Virus record (IMG/VR): IMGVR_UViG_3300030419_006783
Location: 1,888 to 22,088 of that record
DNA length: 20,201 bases
DNA from: a virus
Direction: 5' to 3' (one strand)
The notes below the pieces were generated by a model. It saw only the letters and a list, made by a program, of their open reading frames with translations, did not search any database and was not told the DNA's origin. The translations under genes and the position numbers were made by a program. How positions within the stretch are numbered: the first letter of the stretch is position 1; each line of letters starts with the position of its first letter. This document shows, one piece after another, positions 1 through 8,900 of this stretch.

Positions 1-2810
1 ACCACATTTCTTTGTAGTAATACATTAAAATATTTAAAATCATTTATACCACTAATGTAATCAGTTGACATCGATATATGATTTGTTGCTATAGCACTAG
101 AGGCATTTTTCAAATAGTTCAGTCTAAATTCTAAACTACCAGTTGTAGTCGAAGAGCCAGATGGTATAACTCTCAAATCCCAACGATCAAATCTACCACC
201 TGAACCACTTGACCTTAATAAAGTTTGTGTGTTATTAGTATTATTCGATCTGAATATAAACTCGATACCGTTTGGATTAGCTTCATTTGTCCACCAATCT
301 AAAGCTAAGTAATCTGAACCTGATGATAAATTAAGACTTCTTAAAGTGTCTGTCCTTTCTAAAAATGATACATTACCAGTTGTGTTTTCTAAACCATTGT
401 CTAAGTCATTTACGGCATTGTTAGTTACAACTGATGGATTATGTTCTTCTGTAGAACCACCATATTCTGTTAAACCAAATGCATTTGTTTCATATCCATA
501 TAAATTTAATAAAGTGTTTAGACTCTCTTGTGTCCCCTTAGTTTTATAAATGTAAATTAAATTATTTAATATTTTTGTCCAAAGAGCAGATATGGCTTTT
601 TTCTCTCCAACCTCGTCACCCTTAGTACCTTCTAAATAATTTTCTAAACTACCAGATAATGGGTTTTTTAAATTAAATCCAAGAGAATCACCAATTATTG
701 GTAAAAGATCATCGGGTATTGAGTTAGGGTTTTTGTATCCTAGTCTGTAAATGTTGTGATAATTATCAATATAACTTCTTAACAAATCAAATTGTTCCCC
801 CAACATATTTACAAAATCTCTTAGAGTTTGATGTTCATCTCCACTTTTAAGAAAACTTGGTAAATTGTTTACAAGTGAATAAATGTTATCATTATCATAG
901 TTTTCAGCGATACTTTCCATCGTGTTATACCAATCGTTCCATTCTGATGAACCAGCAAAACTGCCACTAGGTGGTCTATAAATTTTCGAAAAGGGATGTA
1001 TATTTGTCGGATTATTTTTTGTGACAACAACATCTGTAAAAATAGCTTCTTTATCACCAGCAGCTTGAGTAAAAATTGGAAATAAATCACCTTGTGGAAG
1101 AATTGACGCAGTTACTTGATTTTCACTTAAAGTTCCATCTTCACCATATTGTGATGGAAAAAAATTGCTTGTAAATACACCTGTTTGGTCTAATATACCA
1201 TAGGCATAATCGTCTCCAAATGAACCACTCGTAGAGGCTGAAATTACATTAGAGCCAGATAATATTTCCCAAAAAGATGCATCTTCTACATATGTAAAAT
1301 CATGGTCAATAATTTTATTATCAGAGTTAGGTCTGAAATAGTTTTGTTGTGCTCTAAATATATATCTTCTGTATTGAGATCCTGTTGATTGTGGATTCAA
1401 TAAAGCAGAACCACTCCAAGCATTGAATGGTATTTGTTGGTAATTGTTGTAACCATAATTACCCAAAGTTGTTCCGCCTGTTGTGTTATAGTTTTGATTT
1501 GCCAATCCACCACTTATGTTTAATTTAAATTCACTTAGACCTCCACCACCTCTTAAAATAAATGAAAGATAAAAGAAGTCATTAGAATTGTAAAACGGTG
1601 GATTCTCTACATTGTAAACATCAGTAAACATATGTATAAATCCATTTTCGGATTTTTTATATACTCTATCAAATCCATCAAATCCAGCATCTAGTTTTGT
1701 AAAACTATTATCAACATTATTAGAATAATCGTTACCAGCTAAATTACTTCCGATACCAGGTGCTGAAGATGTCGAATAACTCTGACCATCATTATACATA
1801 AAATGTTCATAATGTGTAAATTGTTTTTGTATTTTTCTAACCTCTTTAAATAAATCTTTTCTTTTTTCTATAACTTTTAAACTACTTGTAAAAGACAAAG
1901 AGGCACTTATTTGGGTATATAACCCTTCAAGGTCTTCAGCTTTATTTCTAAATTTTTGTAATTTAGATTTAGCAGAACCAAAGTGTACATGATTATCAAA
2001 TTTTTTATAATCAATATTTAAATTTAAATCTCTTTGCTTTCTAGTTATTTCAGAAATAAGGTTTTCTGTAACAGAACCAGATATATCATTGTAATTACCA
2101 TAAGAATCATCTACTGATGTCGGTTCTGTTGAGTATCCCTCATCAATTGTTAATCCCAACCCACTAACTGCAAGACCTTCTCTGTCAATAAAAAATATTG
2201 TTTCTGTTTGGGATGCTAAAAATTTATTTACTATACGAAAATTTGTTTGGTATACGGAAATATCATTTGGTAATATTTCATTTAATTTAAGTATTAAACT
2301 TCTTCTATTATTTGTTACATTGTCAAAGGCATATCCATTAATTGGTGTTAAACGACCTTGAGATAATTCTAAGAAAGAATTAAAATTATAACTACTTTGA
2401 TTTTCGTTTAAAAAATTAGTAATTTCAGTTTGTTTATCATTACTTATCGATAAAATGTTTTCATCTTCTCTAAGTGTTATTCTTATTTCTTTTCTACTAG
2501 GTGAAATTTGAGATATGAAAAAACCATTTGTATTTAATATTTTTAAAAAATCATATTGTAAATTATAGTTACCCTCAGATATACCAGACCTATCTAAATA
2601 TTCATTTGGTTTTAAAAACAAACTACTTTCTTTTACATAAAAATCATTAAGACCTGAATCTAAGGCAGTCGAATCTAAAAAAGAACCTACTTCAGAAAAA
2701 ATAGATAATTTTATTTCTCCGTTTTGTAAGTCTGACTCTGAAAAAGTAAAATCTGTGTTACTTGATATTAACTCTAAAGTTTGATTATCGTATGCTCTTA
2801 ATATTTCCAT
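1..2810 (-). CDS. Tail protein I-like / gp7-type wedge protein, 3' end missing
   Basis: An open frame of at least 936 codons runs from the ATG at 2810 to the left edge without a stop. Its start is MEILRAYDNQTL. Residues about 265-340 look helical (FGSAKSKLQKFRNKAEDLE). Residues about 640-775 match the phage tail protein I type: LPSFLKSGDEHQTLRDF, then FDLLRSYIDNYHNIYRLG, PDDLLPIIGDSLGFNL and KTKGTQESLNTLLNLYGYE. In contractile systems this family corresponds to P2 gpI and T4 gp7, the wedge arm that joins gp6. From about residue 825 to the edge a lectin-like beta-sandwich seems to begin (YLALDWWTNEANPNGIEF, then FKYFNVLLQRN). T4 gp7 has 1032 aa, so the missing part may be modest or large. Downstream of the 840-aa gene by a TAATG overlap. 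Confidence 0.8.
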   Translation of the reverse strand, partial: MEILRAYDNQTLELISSNTDFTFSESDLQNGEIKLSIFSEVGSFLDSTALDSGLNDFYVKESSLFLKPNEYLDRSGISEGNYNLQYDFLKILNTNGFFISQISPSRKEIRITLREDENILSISNDKQTEITNFLNENQSSYNFNSFLELSQGRLTPINGYAFDNVTNNRRSLILKLNEILPNDISVYQTNFRIVNKFLASQTETIFFIDREGLAVSGLGLTIDEGYSTEPTSVDDSYGNYNDISGSVTENLISEITRKQRDLNLNIDYKKFDNHVHFGSAKSKLQKFRNKAEDLEGLYTQISASLSFTSSLKVIEKRKDLFKEVRKIQKQFTHYEHFMYNDGQSYSTSSAPGIGSNLAGNDYSNNVDNSFTKLDAGFDGFDRVYKKSENGFIHMFTDVYNVENPPFYNSNDFFYLSFILRGGGGLSEFKLNISGGLANQNYNTTGGTTLGNYGYNNYQQIPFNAWSGSALLNPQSTGSQYRRYIFRAQQNYFRPNSDNKIIDHDFTYVEDASFWEILSGSNVISASTSGSFGDDYAYGILDQTGVFTSNFFPSQYGEDGTLSENQVTASILPQGDLFPIFTQAAGDKEAIFTDVVVTKNNPTNIHPFSKIYRPPSGSFAGSSEWNDWYNTMESIAENYDNDNIYSLVNNLPSFLKSGDEHQTLRDFVNMLGEQFDLLRSYIDNYHNIYRLGYKNPNSIPDDLLPIIGDSLGFNLKNPLSGSLENYLEGTKGDEVGEKKAISALWTKILNNLIYIYKTKGTQESLNTLLNLYGYETNAFGLTEYGGSTEEHNPSVVTNNAVNDLDNGLENTTGNVSFLERTDTLRSLNLSSGSDYLALDWWTNEANPNGIEFIFRSNNTNNTQTLLRSSGSGGRFDRWDLRVIPSGSSTTTGSLEFRLNYLKNASSAIATNHISMSTDYISGINDFKYFNVLLQRNV

Positions 2811-2821
2811 TAAAATGCCTG
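2807..2821 (-). promoter_or_regulatory. Stop/start junction element, copy 2
   Basis: Same 15 bases as at 5329-5343. Here they end the 840-aa gene (Q-A-F-stop), supply AGG seven bases before the ATG, and start the next gene at 2810. Confidence 0.75.
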
Positions 2822-5332
2822 TTTATCTTTTGCCTTATCTCTAAGGGCAATTTGCATTGTAGCCTGTCTTTTGACCAAGCCATTTTGTACAGTAAGTGCA
2901 AAGTCTCCGACTAAGACACCTTGTTCGCTTAACCCAGCTTGATTTTGTATTGTTAGAAATTCATTATTCTCAGGATTTAAATCCACAACACAATCATTAC
3001 TATTAATAAATATGTTAGTAGCAGAACTATTGATTGGTAAACTATTAATTACAAAATCATTATCAGCAATAGCCTGTCTATTATTAGTTATGAAATCATA
3101 GATGTCAAAAGGTTTTGTAAAAACTCTTGTTTGACCAATATCTAAATTACCAGGTCCTTGACCTAAAAGACCAGAGTCGTAATCTTCATTATATTGTTCT
3201 GCTGACCTTTTTGTTAAATAATCTTCATCAATAAAATTGTCGTCTTTTAAAATTTTTGTTATAGATTTATTATATTCTGAATCATCACTTAGTCCACCGA
3301 TTGTGGCTTGATTTTCTTTGATTGGTAAAAAATTAAAATCAGTTCCTCCAAATATTTCAAAGTCTTGACTTAATAAAGTACCATCATTTACAATTACATT
3401 TTTTGTTACTAATATTGTTTGTGTTACAATTGGTAATTCTTTCATATACCGATAAACTATTATTTTTATTTCCTTGACACCAGGTGTGTTGTATGTGTGT
3501 CTACTTGGGAAATAACTAAAAGACGATCCATCATCATAACCTATCCCCATAGCAATTGCATCCGATTCTTTTTGACTAAGTTTTTTAGCAAAGAAATTTT
3601 CATAATCAAAATCACCCTCTTGCTCATAAGGTTTAAAGTAGAACGAATTTTGTATATCTTCATCAGATAATAATCTTTTTTCGTCCCCCCATTGAATTAC
3701 TTCATAAAAAAAATAACTATCAAAAACAAATTTATTTCCTTGGTAATAATCTCTTAAAGTAAATCCCTCTGGTGGGTTTCCATAAAAGATATTAAATACA
3801 TCATCATTTAATAAATTAGCTGGTGTATTTGTGAAAGTAGTTCTCCCATCCGCAAAAAATGGTTTTATGGTTAATTCAACTTCAACTGGATATGAAGTGT
3901 CTAAAAAATTACCTGGCTCATCATTAGGATTATAATAAAGTAATTCTGTTCTAACATCACTATCTTGTTCTTGACTAAATCCTCTAGCCGCCGTACACGA
4001 AACCTCAAACTCAGGTATTTCATAATCAACATCTTCAAATTGTAAAACAGGTATACTTCTAGAATAATTTGGATGTCCCCACCTTTTTAATGTTTCTATA
4101 TTAGCTGATACAAACTCAAATGCATTGGTAGATTCTAAAAATCCTGTACCTGGTAAACTTGATACATTTACACTCGGAATACCACCAATCGAAGGAGTTG
4201 AAACTGTTGATGTTGACTCAAAGGTAACTGTGTTAATAAAAAAAGTAGTATTATTATCTTCATCTTTATTTAGAATTTTCATTCGTGTCGAAACACCATC
4301 ACCTGTTGTGCCAATTTCTTTTGAAAAATCTCTTAATCGTATAAAATTAGCTTTTTCATCAAAATTATCAGGTGGAACGAAAACAGTACCGTCTGATAAT
4401 TTAGTTGGAAAGTCTAAAAAAGGTTGAATTACATAAACTAATTTTTCTTCAGGATTCAAATCATTTTTTATTGTAGATATAGCCGTAGGAAGAGGTCCTC
4501 CAACATCTTCAGGAAAAATAGGTCCATCCTCACCAGCTTGTAGACCAAAATAACCTGGATTGAAAAAAATTGAATTATCAGTTATTGAATTTTGTAATCC
4601 CTCTACAAAAACTTCATCCAACTTCGCATTTAAAAAAGGATATTCAATAATCGAATCACCAGGTTTATAATCTACATCTGAATTCTCGGGAATATAAGCT
4701 TTAGAGTTTGAATTTACAAAATCAACAAAATTCTCACTAACATCATTAAGTAATGATATAACATTTGGTTTTAGGCTAAAATTATAATAATTTTTAAAAT
4801 CATCTATTATTGAATTTTGTGCTGTGGTGGCTTCTGAACTAAATACTGAATACAAGAAATTTACTTCATCAAAAAACTGTTCTCTCGTATAAGACACAAA
4901 AACCTGAGGTGAGACATCATTGTAATATTCTGGTATAACTCTAACTATTTGAGGTTGAGTAGGTAGAAAATCCCCAGTATGTGGTGATGGGTATAATGGT
5001 AGATAATCAGGCATACCAGTTACTACGGCAAGTTGAACAAAGTAAAATGGTAATGTACCTGAACTTGACAAAGATTGGGGATCACTAGACCTAATAAACT
5101 CTATCCCAACTGGTCTACCTTGATATTGAGTATTTCTATTTATAATGTCTACAATGTTATCATCTCTACCTAATGAAAAATAAGCTTTATCATCTCTTAC
5201 AATTGAGTTCCAATTGCCTAAAGAAAATTTTTCTAAATCGCTAGTATTTAAACCTAACCTTTCATCAGATTCTTCTAAATACACACCAGGTTTTCTAACT
5301 GATGGATAATCTTCTTTTTTTGTAAATGCCAT
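2810..5332 (-). CDS. Large baseplate/tail structural protein with PKD-like module
   Basis: An 840-aa protein with no named family that I can give. The N-terminus (KPGVYLEESDERLG) is followed by a long mixed region. Residues 547-630 resemble a PKD-like domain: IQWGDEKRL at 545-553, then, after an insert of about 55 residues, RHTYNTPGVKEIKIIVYRY at 611-629. QATIGGLSDDSEYNKS at 675-690 follows and matches FATIGGISPNSSLVKS in the 1595-aa protein. Two cysteines only. No lysozyme, signal or membrane feature. TAATG junctions at both ends couple it to its neighbours. It is just upstream of the tail-protein-I-like gene, so it may be the piece that links the large surface proteins to the wedge. Function is not proven. 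Confidence 0.78.
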   Translation of the reverse strand: MAFTKKEDYPSVRKPGVYLEESDERLGLNTSDLEKFSLGNWNSIVRDDKAYFSLGRDDNIVDIINRNTQYQGRPVGIEFIRSSDPQSLSSSGTLPFYFVQLAVVTGMPDYLPLYPSPHTGDFLPTQPQIVRVIPEYYNDVSPQVFVSYTREQFFDEVNFLYSVFSSEATTAQNSIIDDFKNYYNFSLKPNVISLLNDVSENFVDFVNSNSKAYIPENSDVDYKPGDSIIEYPFLNAKLDEVFVEGLQNSITDNSIFFNPGYFGLQAGEDGPIFPEDVGGPLPTAISTIKNDLNPEEKLVYVIQPFLDFPTKLSDGTVFVPPDNFDEKANFIRLRDFSKEIGTTGDGVSTRMKILNKDEDNNTTFFINTVTFESTSTVSTPSIGGIPSVNVSSLPGTGFLESTNAFEFVSANIETLKRWGHPNYSRSIPVLQFEDVDYEIPEFEVSCTAARGFSQEQDSDVRTELLYYNPNDEPGNFLDTSYPVEVELTIKPFFADGRTTFTNTPANLLNDDVFNIFYGNPPEGFTLRDYYQGNKFVFDSYFFYEVIQWGDEKRLLSDEDIQNSFYFKPYEQEGDFDYENFFAKKLSQKESDAIAMGIGYDDGSSFSYFPSRHTYNTPGVKEIKIIVYRYMKELPIVTQTILVTKNVIVNDGTLLSQDFEIFGGTDFNFLPIKENQATIGGLSDDSEYNKSITKILKDDNFIDEDYLTKRSAEQYNEDYDSGLLGQGPGNLDIGQTRVFTKPFDIYDFITNNRQAIADNDFVINSLPINSSATNIFINSNDCVVDLNPENNEFLTIQNQAGLSEQGVLVGDFALTVQNGLVKRQATMQIALRDKAKDKQAF

Positions 5333-5343
5333 TAAAATGCCTG
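5329..5343 (-). promoter_or_regulatory. Stop/start junction element, copy 1
   Basis: On the minus strand CAGGCATTTTAATGG holds the last codons (Q-A-F) and TAA of the 208-aa gene, the AGG ribosome binding site with a seven-base spacer, and the ATG of the 840-aa gene. The identical 15 bases occur again at 2807-2821. Confidence 0.75.
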
Positions 5344-5958
5344 CTCAAATAGTTCTCTTTCAACACCATCTGGTATTTGAAAGGTATCTGTTTTTAATCT
5401 AAAATCTTCATCAAGTGATAATTGAAAATCTTTACTATACTCTATATTATTTATCTCTGTTTTATCACTCAAATCATCAGTTGTTGTTTGTTCAAAATCT
5501 ATGTCTAAAATTAAGTTGTCATCAACAGCATTTAAATTAGCGACAGGTGCTGAAGAATCACCATAAGAAGTTTCTGTGTCTAATACTCCTTCAAAATTTC
5601 CATTTTTATTTACTGGTGGTAAAATAGGATAATGAAAACCACCTTCCCATTCCTGTTCAACATCACCGTCAACTGTTGCTATAAAATAAACCATATCGAC
5701 ATCATTTATAATTGTTGATTCTAACTGAACTGATACACCTGTTAAATTAGAAAAATCCCAATTACTTGGTATTATGTTCTGCCAATAAATATGTTCTTCT
5801 GGTACATCAAAACTATTATTTTCAAAACCAAGTTGCTCCCACATAGGTTTTACACCTTTATAAAGTCTCGTTGTTGCTAAATCAAAATTATTTAAACCTG
5901 TATCTTTAAATGTGTTTTTTAAATTTTGATTTATATATCCGTTATGTATTTTAGCCAT
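5332..5958 (-). CDS. Hypothetical tail-region protein (208 aa)
   Basis: I do not recognise this protein. It is acidic and has no cysteine, signal peptide or membrane segment. Residues about 30-60 contain several aromatic residues (PMWEQLGF, HIYWQNIIPSNWDF). The middle has strand-like segments (VDMVYFIATVDG). The C-terminal 60 residues are highly charged, with NIEYSKDFQLSLDEDFRLK. It ends EQAF, the same last three residues as the next gene, because the two genes share a stop/start junction sequence. GGAAAG lies just before the ATG, which stands 20 bases after the previous stop, the longest gap in the window. Lying between two proteins that share a PKD-like module, it may be an adaptor between them; this is inference. 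Confidence 0.75.
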   Translation of the reverse strand: MAKIHNGYINQNLKNTFKDTGLNNFDLATTRLYKGVKPMWEQLGFENNSFDVPEEHIYWQNIIPSNWDFSNLTGVSVQLESTIINDVDMVYFIATVDGDVEQEWEGGFHYPILPPVNKNGNFEGVLDTETSYGDSSAPVANLNAVDDNLILDIDFEQTTTDDLSDKTEINNIEYSKDFQLSLDEDFRLKTDTFQIPDGVERELFEQAF

Positions 5959-5978
5959 TTCTTTCCAATCTCAAATTA

Positions 5979-8900
5979 TTAAGGTCCAGGTAAATCTGGT
6001 ACAGGACCTGGTGATTGACTATTTGGTGATTGTCTACTAGATGGATCTGCTGGATACATACAATTACCATCATCTTGATTCGCATTAGGATCGTAGTTAG
6101 TAGCACCTTGGTCTGTGCAACCTCTATAAATACAAACGGGTGGTTGACCAGGAATATCTATAGGTTGTTGTGTTGCTTCTTCGTCAAAATTATCAGCACC
6201 AGGATCCATACAACCCTCGATAATACAACTTCCATCATCGGCATTTGCTAGAGGATTAAAATTTGTAGCTCTATCATTAGTACAACCCATAATATCACCG
6301 GTGTCCCCAGCACACGCATCTTCATTATGAATAGTAGCATTAGGATCGTAATTAGCATCACCAGGTGTTGTACAACCTCTAATAATCCTATCAGTTCTTG
6401 AATAAATACCTATCACCGTAACCTCTTGTGTTTCACCAGTTGGATTGATATATTTTAATGTTGCAGTTCTGTCATTTGGATTTATTATTTGAGCATACTC
6501 AGCCATTATTGGAACTGCAAACTCCCAATTTACAAAATCATACTCGTGATTTGGGTCCTCTTCTTGAACTGTGGCTATCATATTTATATCAGTACCAGAA
6601 CTTAAATAAGTTTCACTTTGTCCGTTTTCAAATTGAACTTGGTTTTCAGTATTGTTGGGTAATCCAAATTCACCACCTCTCTCAATAGTAGCTACTACAT
6701 CACCAGTATTTAGTGTTGAAGTGTAAACACAACTACCATCATCAATGTTAGCAAAAAGGTTATAATTATCTGCTGTATTGTCTGTACAACCAAGAATAGG
6801 TACACTTCCAACCTCTTCATTAAGATCAATTTCATAATCAAGAACGGTGCCAGCTGGTATATTAATAAAGTTTGAACCCTCAAGTGTTCCGAGTTGTCCT
6901 ATCACATTAAATTGAAAATCGTTTGGTTGTGTATCACTAACAACGAGTGTTTCACTAAACTCTGTTGTCGAGAGAGTTATATTCATACCAGCCACTATTG
7001 TATCTATTGGTAAATTTTCTTGAATAGTTCCACTTAAAGATATGACTCGTAATCTATCATTAGCCTGTGGTCGTTTTTCAACAGTACCGATAAGTAAATT
7101 TGGCTCTGGCTCTATTTCTGTAGTTGTCTGAGTAGGATCATAAATACCATCAGAGACATTTATAGAAAAATTAAATGTTTCATTTGACAACTGTCCACCT
7201 GAATCAAATGTAGCACTTGCCCAAGGATTTGCCTCACTTAAAGGAGGAGCATATGGTTCTGGCATTTTTTGTATTGAAATTGAATCATAATATTGATTAG
7301 GATCATTAAAATTAAAATCACTAATTATAAATTGTCCTGTTGAACCACCATAATAAAGTTCAATAACCATACCGACTTCTATAGCAGGTTGTAGGTATTG
7401 ATTTTCTATTACATTAGTAAGTGCTAAAACATTGACTGCTTCAGAATTAAATTTACGAGCCTCACCAACAATAATTTGTTCTGGTTGTTCAGTTTCTTCT
7501 TCAACAAATGCCAAATCTACATTGAAATAAAATTGAACGCCAGAAGGAAGTTGATTAAAAATACTCTCTTGTTCATCTGTCAAATTTAGCCTTATCAAAT
7601 TATCTTCTTCACTAGGAGAATTTGTAATTGTAGAACCTAATGGTCCTTCTCCAGCATTATATACACCACCAGAAGCCTCATCGTTTATCAAGTCTAATAG
7701 TTCTGTTAAACTTTCATCATCATATTGATTCAGTAAATTATCATTAGATTCATTTGTTAAACTTAACAATATTCCTGTATTTGGAATAATATTAGCAAGT
7801 AAGCTTTCATCATTAGCTGAATCTGTTACATATTGCCACTCTGACGAGTCCTCACCTTTTGTTATAATACCATTAACAAAATCTGGTGTTAAGTTTCTTT
7901 CGACAAATAATCCTGGTGTAATGGTTGCTACTCTTTCAAATTGACCGACATCTGTTAATAAATCAGGTATTGTTAAAATCGGAGATTGACTATTGACATC
8001 ACCACCCATATCTGTCCAAGACAACCAACCAGAATTGTTACCATTATAACCTGTCCAAACCACATTATTCAAAAATTCATATTCTAATTCATTATAAGAA
8101 ATATCTATTTGGTATACCTCACCTACTTCCAATACAGAAAATTCATCTTGCCAAGGTTGACCATCTGAACTAAATCCCTCGTTTTGTTCATTTGTTGAAG
8201 CAGTTCCATCATAAAAGACGGTTTTAGTTTCAATAACCACATTAGGATTTTGTGGATTTATCTTATTAACAGTTATTGTAAGAGGTACACCTTGTTCATT
8301 ATATGCTGAAAAATAAAACAGTCCACCAGCCCAAGGTGGTGGTGGAGGCATCAACCAATTAGCGGTAATCGTGTAAGCACCAGTCTCAAAGAATCTTAAG
8401 TTAAGAACATCACTATCAATCGAGAAAGGTGTGAAACCAACTTCTATACCTGAAGTGTCGCCAGTTAGTGTCAATTGACCATCCGAGAAATCTTCTATTT
8501 CAAAACTAGCACCCCCATCTAAAACCATTACACTTCCTATTATTTCTTGACCTATTTCACGACTTGGATTTAACACACTTAAAATAAACTGACCATCAGA
8601 TTCATATTTCCAAAGAGTACCAGTCACAAACTGGCTTGATTCTTCACCAGCAATACGATCAATGTTAGTTATCTCGGTGCCATTTGGATTTTGTTGTGTT
8701 GGATATGTTGTGCCTGTCCAAGACCAACTTTGTAAAGCACCTACAGAACCAACTGCATTGAATTGAGCAGTTCTTTCACCTCTTGTACTGACACCACTTG
8801 GCATTTCAGTATATTGAGTTAACGGTAGTATCTGGTCTGGTCCTTGTATTGTGCCACCATTTGGTGGATTACTTACAAAAGTAATCTCTACATGATGGTC

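Noticed and set aside
869-1090. Short minus-strand frame of 73 codons
   Set aside because: It is out of frame inside the long open frame 1-2810, which has recognisable domain features.
4125-4427. Plus-strand frame of 100 codons
   Set aside because: Lies wholly inside the 840-aa gene on the other strand, with no separate context or known motif.
5137-5144. TATAAATA on the minus strand, as in T4 late promoters (also at 9686-9693)
   Set aside because: Both lie deep inside large genes with no start codon shortly downstream, and such strings are expected by chance in AT-rich DNA.
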